From positions 1 to 64,000 of the forward strand of contig CAYPPG010000034.1 in the NCBI GenBank assembly GCA_964412555.1: DNA of 64,000 bases, read 5' to 3'. The notes beneath the pieces are model-generated. The model was given only the letters and a program-made list of their open reading frames with translations, was not told the DNA's origin and searched no databases. Shown piece after piece: positions 34,764 through 43,863 of the stretch; the stretch's first letter is position 1; the number at the start of each line of letters is the position of its first letter. The position numbers and the translations under genes were made by a program. This DNA is from CAYPPG01 sp964412555. Lineage in GTDB: Bacteria; Hinthialibacterota; Hinthialibacteria; Hinthialibacterales; Hinthialibacteraceae.

Positions 34764-35972
34764 ATGACACCGCGAGAACGCGTTCTGAAAACCATTGAAC
34801 ACCAAGAACCGGATAAGGTGCCGATCGACTGCGGCGCCATGCGCTCCACCGGTATGACGGCTATTGCCTATGCGCGTCTGAAAGAGTATCTGGGAATCAC
34901 ATCCGGCACCATCCGCGTGTATGATTTCATGCAGCAACTGGCTGAGATCGAGCCGGAAATTCTCGATCTCTTCGAAGTGGATGTCGTGGATATCGTGAAT
35001 ACCTCACTCTATCCGGATGAGCGAAAATGGAAACCGTTTCTCTTACCCGATGGGACAAAAGCAGAAGTCTCGCCGGAAACATTCTTCGAGCAAGATGGCT
35101 CAGGCGGATACCTTGCCACGAATGAAAAAGGAAACGTGTGGGGACGCATGCCGAAAGGATGTCTCTATTGCGAAATGATCGAGCCACCCTTCGGTGAGCC
35201 GCGTAAACCGGTGGAGCAATTCGAATTGCCTCGTTTCCCCGATGAACAGTTGGAATGGATGCGGGAACGGGCGAAGTATTTATATGAACATACCAATTAC
35301 GCCTTGCTGGGCGGTTTCGGCGGTAACATCATCGAACAGGGGCAGTGGCTGCGAGGGTGGGGGAATTTCATGATGGACATGGCCGAAGATCCTTCTTATG
35401 TCAAAGCGCTGATCAACCGGCTGGTTGAATGGCATCTCGAAAACCTGAAATTATACCTCAACGCGGTTGGAGATTATCTACACTTGATTCAAATGGGAGA
35501 CGATCTCGGCACGCAGGCGGGTCCCCAATTGAGTTCGGAAATGTACCACTGCTTCATTAAACCGGCGCATATACGGATTTATTCGTATGTGCAGGAATAT
35601 TCTCCGCATGTAAAACTATTTTTGCACACTTGCGGCTCGGTCGAAGCATTTATGAACGATTTTGTGGATGAAGGAGTGCAGGTGTTGAATCCTATACAAA
35701 CGTCGGCGGCCAATATGGATCCGAAATATCTAAAAAGCACCTATGGAAAACGCCTTGCGTTTTGGGGGGGAGGATGCGATACACAGGAAGTGCTTCCGAC
35801 GGCGAAACCGGAAGATATCCGAGAGCATGTAAAAGAACGGATGAGAATCTTTGCCCCGGGCGGCGGGTATGTTTTCACGACGATCCACAACATTCAAGCC
35901 AATGTGCCGCCGGAAAACATTGTGGCGACATATGAAGCCGCCAAAGAATTTCGCACGTATCCGATGGCTTAA
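34764..35972 (+). CDS. UroD/MtaA-type corrinoid methyltransferase
   Basis: 402-aa TIM-barrel protein of the uroporphyrinogen-decarboxylase superfamily, in the branch (MtaA/MtbA-like) that moves methyl groups to or from corrinoid proteins rather than true HemE. Zinc-type ligands are suggested by 'LFLHTCGSVEAF' (H-x-C) and a later Cys in 'GGGCDTQ'. The ATG at 34764 has aaggag upstream. No corrinoid protein adjoins it, but one (49394) is 13 kb away. Some relatives act on methoxylated aromatics or quaternary amines; the substrate here is unknown. Confidence 0.85.
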   Translation: MTPRERVLKTIEHQEPDKVPIDCGAMRSTGMTAIAYARLKEYLGITSGTIRVYDFMQQLAEIEPEILDLFEVDVVDIVNTSLYPDERKWKPFLLPDGTKAEVSPETFFEQDGSGGYLATNEKGNVWGRMPKGCLYCEMIEPPFGEPRKPVEQFELPRFPDEQLEWMRERAKYLYEHTNYALLGGFGGNIIEQGQWLRGWGNFMMDMAEDPSYVKALINRLVEWHLENLKLYLNAVGDYLHLIQMGDDLGTQAGPQLSSEMYHCFIKPAHIRIYSYVQEYSPHVKLFLHTCGSVEAFMNDFVDEGVQVLNPIQTSAANMDPKYLKSTYGKRLAFWGGGCDTQEVLPTAKPEDIREHVKERMRIFAPGGGYVFTTIHNIQANVPPENIVATYEAAKEFRTYPMA

Positions 35973-36030
35973 TTTTATAATCGTATTTTTTTATATCTAG
36001 CGGTTTTTTCTGAATGGAATGGAAAAAATG

Positions 36031-36234
36031 TTATTGAAGATGCCGGTCAAAGAATTTCTTGACCTGCTGCAACGCTTCCCGATTGGTTGGTTGAGTCTTT
36101 TCGTTCCAACCTCCGTGGCCGCCGGCGGAACTGCCCCACACGCCGATTTTACCGAAATGGATGTGATATTTTTCCGCATGGGCGCGAAGAAAGCGGATTG
36201 CCGCCGTCCCGGCGGCACTATCAACTGCCGGCAA
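36031..36234 (-). pseudogene. Remnant of an alpha/beta-hydrolase (esterase)
   Basis: The frame reads AAIRFLRAHAEKYHIHFGK-IGVWGSSAGGH, the strand-nucleophile elbow (GSSAG) of BD-FAE-type esterases, then jumps at once to GGWNEKTQPTNREALQQVKK-FFDRHLQ and a stop, which is the C-terminal helix of the same family. About 150 internal residues and the whole N-terminus are missing, and there is no proper start codon. A GATG-class palindrome sits exactly at its 5' edge (36227-36243). Clearly a dead fragment. Confidence 0.8.
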
Positions 36235-36243
36235 GATGCCGGC
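36227..36243. repeat. Palindromic repeat (GATG class)
   Basis: Hairpin gccggca-aga-tgccggc followed by gctaca. It has the same plan as the unit at 1283-1299 (gcgggca-gga-tgcccgc + gctccc) with both arms changed in a compensatory way. It marks the 5' break of the hydrolase remnant. Confidence 0.7.
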
Positions 36244-36329
36244 GCTACATTTTCAAATTACCATTTTGCTGTATTATGGAATAGGGACCATTTCTTGTAA
36301 ATGTTCTATAAACCAGATGAGTGAGTACC

Positions 36330-36767
36330 ATGATTTATTTGACAGATAGGGCAGCAGCGAAATTTCGCGAAATCCAAACACACCAACAACGCCCCACAGC
36401 GGTGATGCGGATTGTGGTTTTGGGCGGAGATTGTGCAGGACTGAAATATCACATCGGGCTGGATGAGTTCCAGGCGGCAGATGATTTTGTCATCCTCAAT
36501 CAAGGTATCACGATTCATGTCGATGAAACCAGTTTGCAGTATTTATGGGGGTCTCACGTCGATTGGGTTGAAGTGGAAGGCGATGCCGGGTATGTGATAT
36601 TCAATCCGAACAAAGGAAGAAGTAAGGGCGGCTGTGGTAAAGATGGAGAAGGATGTATGACCAAGGGAGACGGGAAGACCTGTTTGAAGAACTCCGGCGG
36701 ATGCAGTGAGGGATGTGGTTCATCTTGCGGATCTCGAGTACAAGATACAGTGCAAATTTCTTTATGA
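36330..36767 (+). CDS. IscA/HesB-like protein with cysteine-rich tail
   Basis: 145 aa. Residues 1-105 are an A-type iron-sulfur carrier fold: 'MIYLTDRAAAKFREI', first conserved cysteine C35 in 'GGDCAGLKY' (usually GGCSGxxY), and 'GDAGYVIFNPN'. The canonical C-terminal CGCG is replaced by a Gly/Lys/Cys-rich tail of about 35 residues with seven cysteines (GGCGKDGEGC, then TCLKNSGGC and SEGCGSSCG). It may hold a cluster or metal differently from normal IscA. ATG 36330 or GTG 36321. Not beside any isc/suf gene. Confidence 0.85.
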   Translation: MIYLTDRAAAKFREIQTHQQRPTAVMRIVVLGGDCAGLKYHIGLDEFQAADDFVILNQGITIHVDETSLQYLWGSHVDWVEVEGDAGYVIFNPNKGRSKGGCGKDGEGCMTKGDGKTCLKNSGGCSEGCGSSCGSRVQDTVQISL

Positions 36768-36783
36768 TCTGTTTTGCCTCATG

Positions 36784-36963
36784 TTAGCCCATCCAGAATC
36801 CTTTTCGATGAGTAACGCCTAACGTTTTCCGGCAATGGGGGCAGAAATAGATGAATCGTTTCCCTAAAAATGTCTGAATCGATCGCATCCAAATGGATCT
36901 GAGATCTTTTTCGCAATGAGAGCATTTCGGATCGATGTCTTCTCTTTGTTCAATGGTGAGCAT
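36784..36963 (-). CDS. Small zinc-ribbon protein (59 aa)
   Basis: A short gene with ATG at 36961-36963, aaagga 11 bases upstream and TAA at 36784-36786. The product starts MLTIEQREDIDPKCSHCEKD and has two metal-binding knuckles: C14-S-H-C17 and C41-P-H-C44, separated by a basic/aromatic linker (IWMRSIQTFLGKRFIYF). The tail is THRKGFWMG. The paired C-x2-C knuckles and intact frame make it a credible gene, perhaps a nucleic-acid or protein adaptor. It converges with the IscA-like gene, ending 17 bases away. Confidence 0.75.
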   Translation of the reverse strand: MLTIEQREDIDPKCSHCEKDLRSIWMRSIQTFLGKRFIYFCPHCRKTLGVTHRKGFWMG

Positions 36964-37054
36964 AGTTTTTCATCCTTTTTTTACCTTATCAATACGATGG
37001 GAGAGGATCATGTATTTCAAAAAAAGTCAATCATAAGGGATTATGCGTATGTTT

Positions 37055-37819
37055 TCATAGGGAAGAACAATGTTTTTCAACGGTTTGGAGTAAGGATTTT
37101 ATGCACTCCGAATCGGTTTCAAATTTTTCATATTCGGAGACAGTCGGATTCCCGCCCATCAGAATTTTGGGATTTTGATAAATCATGACACTTTCAATCA
37201 ATTTCCGTCCGGAAACATGGAATTCACGGGCATGGGTATAAGTCATTATTTTTAGGATGTTGTTTGTATTTACTCCACTACCGGCCATAATGTTGATGCG
37301 GTTCCCCGCTCTTCGAACGATACTGGCGAGTACCTCCATGCCATCGATGGCTTTGTTTGCCTGTCCGGAAGTCAGAATCCTGTCCGCTCCCACGTCAATG
37401 ATATCCTCCAATGCGCGATTGGGATCGGGAGTCATATCGAAGGCGCGGTGAAAGGTGACACTCAGCGGCCGTGCCAAATCGATCAATTCTTTCGATCGTT
37501 CTTTATCGATATTGCCGTCATGTTTCAATATCCCCAAGACAATCCCGTCTGTTCCCAATTCTTTTGAGATTCGGATGTCTCGTTTCATGACTTCGAATTC
37601 ATTCTCGGAATAAAGAAAATCACCGCCGCGCGGACGAATCAGGACATACAAGTCAATCGTCAATCGTTCCCGTGCCAGTTCAATATTTCCATAGCTGGGA
37701 GTCGTTCCACCCTCATGCAAATTATCACAGAGTTCAATACGAGCGGCGCCGCCCTCTTGCGCGGCAACGGCGGAATCGACAGAATTGGCGCACACTTCAA
37801 GAGTGATCTGAGTTTTCAT
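37055..37819 (-). CDS. cutC: Copper homeostasis protein CutC
   Basis: 254-aa TIM-barrel of the CutC family. Typical blocks: 'LEVCANSVDSAVAAQEGGA', 'RIELCDNLHEGGTTPS', 'VLIRPRGGDFLYSENE', 'VTFHRAFDM' and 'ILTSGQ'. Linked to cytosolic copper homeostasis in other organisms, though its molecular activity is unsettled. No copper transporter is nearby. Ribosome-binding site weak. Confidence 0.95.
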   Translation of the reverse strand: MKTQITLEVCANSVDSAVAAQEGGAARIELCDNLHEGGTTPSYGNIELARERLTIDLYVLIRPRGGDFLYSENEFEVMKRDIRISKELGTDGIVLGILKHDGNIDKERSKELIDLARPLSVTFHRAFDMTPDPNRALEDIIDVGADRILTSGQANKAIDGMEVLASIVRRAGNRINIMAGSGVNTNNILKIMTYTHAREFHVSGRKLIESVMIYQNPKILMGGNPTVSEYEKFETDSECIKSLLQTVEKHCSSL

Positions 37820-37905
37820 CGTGTCTAATCAGTAGGGATCATCCTTATCTAAGAGTCCATTGTCAAAAAATATCATGGCATCTTTTTGAAAATTCGGAAG
37901 GCGCT

Positions 37906-38943
37906 TTATCGAGCGTTTGCGCTGGATACGATTCGTTTCTGTATGGTAAATGCTTGTTGAGGATTCTTGACTGTCATTTGCTGTATTTCAGAATCTGAAA
38001 ATCCAGTTCTTTTCAATGTAGGAATGAATTGATCGAATAACGTTGTGTAAGGGCGAAAATTTCCCCCCTTGGGTTCACCGACGTGATACCATCCGGCGTC
38101 GTGGGATAAGAGAAGGCGGGAGAGATAACCACGCTTTTTCATTTCCGTTACGGCCTGCAGGTGGCGGTCAATCGAGTTGGGAGAGATACCGTCGAATTCA
38201 AGCCACGCACCGTATTCCGCCAATTCAGCATGAATGTCGGGATTGTGTTCGTTCTGGGCGTGAACCCAAATGAAGGCGCTGCCATCCAGCTTTGCTTTCT
38301 TTAACACTTCCAGTTGATCGAGAGCGGCAATACCATTGCCGGTGTGGGAGGCGATTGTCAAACCGGTTTCTTTGTGGGTAATGGCTGCCGCTTCGACAAG
38401 TTTGCGGTCAATATCAGACAGCGGTCCCGAATCGACACCGACTTTGATGAAGCCGGGTTTGATGCCCGTTTCTTCGATGCCGTTCTTCCATTCTTCGATC
38501 CAACGCACGGCGAGTTGTTCGGCCGAGTCGGAGTAGGCGTGAGCGGGCACGAATTTGTCGTTTGCTGCGCCGTAATAGCCGGTGTTGGTGAGAAGATTCA
38601 TTCCTGTTGCTTGTGCCAGCCGTTGCAACAGAATTGCATCACGGCCGATGAAGGCAGGTGTGCACTCGACTAGCGTTTTCAAGCCGAGTTCTTTAACCTG
38701 ATTTAAATAAGGAAGAGCGACTTGGAACACTGCATCGACATCATATCGATCTTTGCTGACTTTCTCTGCGCCGATGAAATCGACGAGAACATGTTCATGA
38801 GGTAAAGTGAGACCGAGATCACTTGGATCAATCGGGCCGGTTACTGTCATGATTTGGTTTTGTGTATTTTGTGCAAAGGATGGAAGCAGCATATTGGAAA
38901 TACCGGCAATGATAGACGTTTGTAAAAAAGTGCGGCGTTTCAT
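37906..38943 (-). CDS. Exported phosphotriesterase-family hydrolase
   Basis: 345-aa amidohydrolase-fold enzyme (PTE/PLL group). A Tat-like signal (MKRRTFLQTSIIAGIS...) covers residues 1-24; the start at 38943 is backed by aaaggataacg. Metal ligands: H-x-H in 'LPHEHVLVDF', the bridging Lys in 'FIKVGVDSGP', His in 'ASHTGNG', His in 'WVHAQNE' and Asp in 'LLSHDAGWY'; all are present, so it is probably active. Natural substrates are often lactones or phosphodiesters; the exact one is unknown. Confidence 0.92.
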   Translation of the reverse strand: MKRRTFLQTSIIAGISNMLLPSFAQNTQNQIMTVTGPIDPSDLGLTLPHEHVLVDFIGAEKVSKDRYDVDAVFQVALPYLNQVKELGLKTLVECTPAFIGRDAILLQRLAQATGMNLLTNTGYYGAANDKFVPAHAYSDSAEQLAVRWIEEWKNGIEETGIKPGFIKVGVDSGPLSDIDRKLVEAAAITHKETGLTIASHTGNGIAALDQLEVLKKAKLDGSAFIWVHAQNEHNPDIHAELAEYGAWLEFDGISPNSIDRHLQAVTEMKKRGYLSRLLLSHDAGWYHVGEPKGGNFRPYTTLFDQFIPTLKRTGFSDSEIQQMTVKNPQQAFTIQKRIVSSANAR

Positions 38944-39030
38944 CGTTATCCTTTTTCGTTTCTTTATTGAGATCAATTTTCAACAATAATTTTGATGTGT
39001 TTTGGGAGAAATGCAAGGAAAGAGTGAAAA

Positions 39031-42000
39031 TCAATTGCCGTTATCCAGCATTTCTCTAATTTTTCGCAAAAGTGCATCGGGAGAGACCGGTTTTTGCAGG
39101 AAATGGATGCCCTCGTCCAATACGCCATGATGTGCGATTGTATTTTCCGTATAGCCAGAGATATAGAGCACCTCGATATCCGGTTGAATGGATTGTAATT
39201 GAGAAGCTAATTCGGCGCCGTTCATCTGCGGCATGATGACATCTGTGATCAGTAAATGAATAGGTTGTTCATATTCTTGACAAATTTGCAATGCGCGAGG
39301 TCCATTTTCCGAGACCAGCACTGTATATCCTTTTTCTTCCAAAGTGCGCAACAGAAGAGTTCGTAAAAGCCGTTCATCCTCGACCACAAGGATGGTTTCC
39401 TTGCCCTCAAGGGAGCCGGATCTTTGAGAAAACCGGGATGGATCTTGTTCTACTTCCGCGACTTGTGGGAAATAGATTTTGAAGGTGGTGCCTTTGTCGA
39501 TTTCGCTATAAATCCATATATTACCTCCGCTTTGTTTCACGATCCCGTAAACCGTGGAAAGTCCCAATCCGGTTCCTTTCCCAAGTTCTTTGGTCGTAAA
39601 GAAAGGCTCAAAGATTTTCTCCTGAACTTCCTTGCTCATCCCGCAGCCGGTATCACTGATCGCCAGCAAGACATGGGGACCGGCTTGGGCATCGATGTGT
39701 GATTGAGCATATTCTTTGTCAAGAATCACATTCCTCGTTTCTATAGTCAGAATTCCACCGGCCGGCATCGCGTCCCGGGCATTGAGAGAAAGATTCAAGA
39801 TGATTTGTTCAATTTGTCCCGGATCTGCTTGGATGATTTGTAGATCTTCGTCTAAATGTATATTGAGTTGGATGTCTTCGCCGATCAATCGGCGGAGCAT
39901 TTTATCCATGTCGGAAATCAATTGGTTTAAATTAAGTAATTTAGGATCGAGAATCTGTTTCCGGCTGAAGGCCAACAACTGCCTTGTCAACGAAGCCGCT
40001 CTTTCCCCCGCTTTTTGGATTTCTGACACTTCCAAAAATCTTGGATCGTTCGGATCGATGGAATTCAGTAGCAATTCGCTGTATCCGTTGATTGCCATTA
40101 AGAGATTATTAAAATCATGAGCGATCCCTCCGGCTAATTGGCCGATGGCTTCCATTTTTTGCGATTGACGGAGTTGTTCTTCAAGATTCTTCCGTTCTGT
40201 GATATCCCAAAAGATACCGAGAATTCCGGTGATTTGATTTTCCTGATCCTTCACAGGGGTTTTAACCACCTCCACCCACCGTTTTCCCGCTCCCGATTCA
40301 TGCTCTTCCACAAGTTGAAGAGTTGTGCCGGTTTCCAGGACTCTGAGATCATCGGCACGATATTTTCGAGCGAGTTCTTCCGGGAAAAAATCAAAATCGT
40401 TTTTCCCTTGGATCTCTGCTGGGGATTTTCCCAACATTTCGCAAAATGTTGAATTCACAGAAACGAATTTCAGTTCATTGTCTTTTAAAAAGATAGATTG
40501 CTTCAGATTTTCAACAAGCGTTCGATAGAGCGATTCACGTTTCGCGATTTCGTCTGTGCGGCTGGCAACAAGTTTCTCCAGCCAAAGATAGCGGGAGAGA
40601 GCATACCCCAACGAAACGAGAATGCTGAGAAAAGCCAGAATAATAATGCCAATAAAGGATGGTTGCTGGTACCAAGGGAGAAGAACCTCGAAGTCGAAAG
40701 ATGCCGGTGAGGGATCGATATTCCAATTGCGATCCATCGCCTTGACTTCAAAACTATGCTGACCGGCAGTGAATCCAGTGGCAGAAACAACCGTTTGCGG
40801 AGAAAAAGACGACCATTCCCCCTCATCGAATCGGTAGGAATATAATAGACGCTCCGAGTGCACCTGTTTCCATTTGTCAGCTCCATCCAAGATGAAACGG
40901 ACTTCACCATCCGGAGGAGTTTCTTTTAAATTCTTATCTGTCGAAATAAACGTATCGGGTGGTTCTCGATCGGCTTCCGGATAATAGCGGCTGATTCCTA
41001 ACGTTGTGCCGGCCCATATCCGTCCCTGGCTGTCCTGAAAAATCGTTTGGGGCACCCCATCTGGGAGTCCGTCTTCATAGGTATTCGTAATCCACGATCC
41101 GTTTTTGAAGCAGTGAATACCGGTTCCTGATGCAACCCAAATACTTTCGTCTTTTGATTGAATCATATCTCGCACTGTTTCGAGACCGGTGGTTCGAATT
41201 TCCTTCCAAGTCGATCCATCAAAAGCGATGATTTTATCACGGCATCCTATCCAAATGACTCCCCCGCCCACTTCAAGAATGCAAAAAACTCCATTTCCCG
41301 TATATCCGTCCAATTGACTGAGATAGTGGAGTTTGTTATGCCGAAAGACAGCGAGACCTTTGAGGCCGCCAATCCAAATCACGCCGTTTTGATCTTCATA
41401 AATGGCGCGAATGTTACCAATAATTCCGGAATCGATTTCCGGGATCACGATTTCATTTTGTCTCCCGTCAAAAATATCGAGACGGTGTGTTCGTTTCTTT
41501 TCATCAAAAACCAAAGTCCAGGTTTTACCGTCTCGGCGTTTGACCGAAGTCATGAAATAATCGTTATTTGGATACTCAATGGTTCGAAACTGTGCAGTGG
41601 ACGGTTGAAAAACAAGGAGGTTTCCACCCGTGCTTTTTAGAATGACTTCATCGTCAGAGAAAGGATAGAGGTTTCCTAATATATAGTTTGAAATGTATTG
41701 TTCCGGTATCGAATATTGTTTCCAGTTTTTTTCATCCAGCACAAAAAGATGTGTGCGGGATAAAAAATAAATGCGCCCACTCTCATCTTCGGTAATAGAA
41801 AAAAAGGGGAATGGAAATTCGCTCATAGAAAGCGGCGTTCTCCATATTGTCGGAGCGTGGAATGCCAAGCCATGAGACGTTGCCAGAAAAAAAGTTCCGT
41901 TCGATTGAGGGAGAATATCATGAAATGCGCCCGATAGAACTCTATTATTGGGGATAGGAATAACAGCCGATTGCGAAACTTGATAGAGTGGGACTTGAGA

Positions 42001-42882
42001 AAATCGAACCGTTTGTACCCATACATCATCATTTCCTGGCCAAATGGCAGTGAAATTCGCTGGAATTGGGACATCAAGAGGAATCCAATTTGTCCCGTCG
42101 AATTGCAGAGCGACAGATTGATCTCGATTGTCCATCATGCCGGCTATATAGCAATTGCCGGAGGAATCTTCGAATAAAGTTGATCTTGGTGTGAATTGAT
42201 AATTCTGTGGCAGTAAATATTCCTGCCAGTTGGAATTGGAATCACGCTCTGGGAAAAAAAGGGCGAGACCTTTTTCCCCGGTAATCCAGCACCCCTCGCT
42301 TTTTGCCGGTTTCAGATCATAAAAATGTTCTAACTCCGTTTCGCTGCTATTTTTGAGAGCTTGTAGATTTTGATTTCGTGGACTATATGCGAAGAGGGCT
42401 TCGGGAGTTACAAACAGGATAGTCTTTTGAGAATGAGGATAAAAGGGAGTATTCGGCGTGATGGAAATGGAGTGTTGATCGGATGGCAGAGGGAATAATA
42501 TCCATTTCCCTTTTTCGAATTTTAAAAATCCCCCACCAGAAAATGGCTTAACAGACCATAATTGACCGGCCGGATCTTCCTGAATTTCAACCCCTGGTCC
42601 CGGACTGGGAAGTCTTGAAATGAGATAACCATCATAAATACTCATTTCACTCACGTCTCCATGGTTGATTAAAAGTCGGCCGTCTGAATCAAATGTGATT
42701 GAACTGATCCAGGATTCCCGCAAACCGTCTAGTGAGGTGATAAATCGCCATTCCGGAAATCGCTGTGCATAAACGGTTTCGCTGAAATACAATAAAAAGA
42801 TCAGAATGGTTGGAAACAGTCTTATTATTGTACGACTAGACAGTGCCAACCATTGTTTTTTATTCGAAAGAGTTTGAACCAT
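39031..42882 (-). CDS. Hybrid sensor histidine kinase with propeller sensor, PAS and receiver
   Basis: 1283-aa one-protein two-component system. Signal or anchor at ~18-40; a periplasmic two-component-regulator propeller (~45-650, repeated 'IWIGGLKGLAVF', 'IWAGTTLGISRY'); a Y_Y_Y domain (~660-745); one membrane helix (~750-775); a PAS domain (~800-905); HisKA with the phosphorylated His ~924 (GGIAHDFNNLL); HATPase ('NLSLNARDAM', 'DTGCGM', 'GKGTGLGL'); and a C-terminal receiver with phospho-Asp ~1215 (LLITDVIMPQMNG) and Lys in 'FLQKPVS'. It lacks a DNA-binding domain, unlike the Bacteroides hybrids. Presumably it senses an external polysaccharide or other ligand. No cognate regulator adjoins it. 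Confidence 0.93.
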   Translation of the reverse strand: MVQTLSNKKQWLALSSRTIIRLFPTILIFLLYFSETVYAQRFPEWRFITSLDGLRESWISSITFDSDGRLLINHGDVSEMSIYDGYLISRLPSPGPGVEIQEDPAGQLWSVKPFSGGGFLKFEKGKWILFPLPSDQHSISITPNTPFYPHSQKTILFVTPEALFAYSPRNQNLQALKNSSETELEHFYDLKPAKSEGCWITGEKGLALFFPERDSNSNWQEYLLPQNYQFTPRSTLFEDSSGNCYIAGMMDNRDQSVALQFDGTNWIPLDVPIPANFTAIWPGNDDVWVQTVRFSQVPLYQVSQSAVIPIPNNRVLSGAFHDILPQSNGTFFLATSHGLAFHAPTIWRTPLSMSEFPFPFFSITEDESGRIYFLSRTHLFVLDEKNWKQYSIPEQYISNYILGNLYPFSDDEVILKSTGGNLLVFQPSTAQFRTIEYPNNDYFMTSVKRRDGKTWTLVFDEKKRTHRLDIFDGRQNEIVIPEIDSGIIGNIRAIYEDQNGVIWIGGLKGLAVFRHNKLHYLSQLDGYTGNGVFCILEVGGGVIWIGCRDKIIAFDGSTWKEIRTTGLETVRDMIQSKDESIWVASGTGIHCFKNGSWITNTYEDGLPDGVPQTIFQDSQGRIWAGTTLGISRYYPEADREPPDTFISTDKNLKETPPDGEVRFILDGADKWKQVHSERLLYSYRFDEGEWSSFSPQTVVSATGFTAGQHSFEVKAMDRNWNIDPSPASFDFEVLLPWYQQPSFIGIIILAFLSILVSLGYALSRYLWLEKLVASRTDEIAKRESLYRTLVENLKQSIFLKDNELKFVSVNSTFCEMLGKSPAEIQGKNDFDFFPEELARKYRADDLRVLETGTTLQLVEEHESGAGKRWVEVVKTPVKDQENQITGILGIFWDITERKNLEEQLRQSQKMEAIGQLAGGIAHDFNNLLMAINGYSELLLNSIDPNDPRFLEVSEIQKAGERAASLTRQLLAFSRKQILDPKLLNLNQLISDMDKMLRRLIGEDIQLNIHLDEDLQIIQADPGQIEQIILNLSLNARDAMPAGGILTIETRNVILDKEYAQSHIDAQAGPHVLLAISDTGCGMSKEVQEKIFEPFFTTKELGKGTGLGLSTVYGIVKQSGGNIWIYSEIDKGTTFKIYFPQVAEVEQDPSRFSQRSGSLEGKETILVVEDERLLRTLLLRTLEEKGYTVLVSENGPRALQICQEYEQPIHLLITDVIMPQMNGAELASQLQSIQPDIEVLYISGYTENTIAHHGVLDEGIHFLQKPVSPDALLRKIREMLDNGN

Positions 42883-43286
42883 TTTTGTATGCTTTTATAC
42901 CGAGCATCGATCTCTATATCGCGCTAATTTCATCTCAAAACCATTCTATTTCCGCTCCTGATTCGTTGTCGAACATAATTCTGCTCATTTGAACGGACAT
43001 AAGCATTGTATACTATATTAGGATAATATTAATGGAAAAATGATCGTTTTCTGCAAGGCTTATAGCAGAAAATAGGCTGAAATTATAAGAATGTAAAGAA
43101 ATGTGACAATCTTTTTGTGTTATCCTCTCATGGGATTTGTTTTTCTCAATGTAGTGCAGAGAGGGTGTCTGCACTACAGAATCGCGCAGACAGGATGTCC
43201 GCACCACAGAATTGTGCAGACAGGATGTCCGCACCACAATATTTGACCGAGATAGGAAAAAGTATCGACAATACTGGACAAAAAAT
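42883..43286. other. Intergenic stretch with triple repeat
   Basis: 404 bases upstream of the sensor kinase. No gene seen; the minus-strand frame across the repeat would only encode VVRTSCL-type reiterations and is not credible. It contains the 3 x 30-base array at 43154-43243. Confidence 0.4.
43154..43243. repeat. Tandem array of three 30-base GATG-class palindromic units
   Basis: Units at 43154-43183, 43184-43213 and 43214-43243. The second and third read g(c/t)gcagacaggatgtccgca and are nearly identical; the first is diverged (gtgcagagagggtgtctgca). Each can form an imperfect hairpin (gcagaca / tgtccgc) around gga, as in the single-copy units elsewhere. Confidence 0.8.
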
Positions 43287-43850
43287 TTAATTATTTTCAT
43301 GTTTTTCTAAAGTATCTTTGGTTTCTTGAAGAGCCGGGACGGCTTTCTGAACAAATGTCGCCGATTCATCCATATATCCGTCCGCTGAAGCCGACCAGGC
43401 GCGGTTGAGATATCGTTCAGCCTGCGCAAAGGATGTCATGATATGGGCATAACCTGAAATGCCAAACGAGTCGATGAGATATTGCCGATTTTCGATAAAA
43501 TCGGTAATCGGTCCGGAAATGGCTTGTTCCAATGCTTCATGAAGAGAATCGAGGGTTGATTTTGGCAGATTTTGCTCGATTTCACGTACTTGTTGGATCG
43601 AATCTGATAAAGCGGTATCGATCAATTGGCGATTTCCTTTATGCTCTTCCATGACTTCGAGGCGGCTACGAGCTGTGGTTCGTTTGAGAACAATTCCGGC
43701 GATCATGACTACCAAAAACGAGAGTGTAATAGAAAGATTGACTTGAAAGGTGTGCTCCCAGCCTTCGACTTGCGGATTGGTTTGCGCAACACCGATCGTA
43801 GCGCCGACAGTTCCGATTGTTATGAGCAAAAATGCGATTATGTTTTTCAT
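43287..43850 (-). CDS. Small membrane protein co-transcribed with OPT transporter
   Basis: 187 aa from ATG 43850 (aaggaac upstream). Two membrane segments (~3-22 and ~38-58), then a soluble helical region of ~120 residues rich in Gln/Glu with likely coiled coil. Not recognised. It starts 13 bases after the OPT gene stop, so it is almost certainly translated with it and may be an accessory subunit or regulator. Confidence 0.75.
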   Translation of the reverse strand: MKNIIAFLLITIGTVGATIGVAQTNPQVEGWEHTFQVNLSITLSFLVVMIAGIVLKRTTARSRLEVMEEHKGNRQLIDTALSDSIQQVREIEQNLPKSTLDSLHEALEQAISGPITDFIENRQYLIDSFGISGYAHIMTSFAQAERYLNRAWSASADGYMDESATFVQKAVPALQETKDTLEKHENN

Positions 43851-43863
43851 GGATTCGTTCCTT

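Noticed and set aside
43154..43243. CRISPR-like array (three ~30-base repeats)
   Set aside because: The units are directly adjacent without unique spacers, and no cas genes are present.
43013..43300. Minus-strand open frame with repeated VVRTSCL units, possible repeat protein
   Set aside because: The reiteration comes from three 30-base palindromic units; there is no ribosome-binding site and the rest is AT-rich noise.
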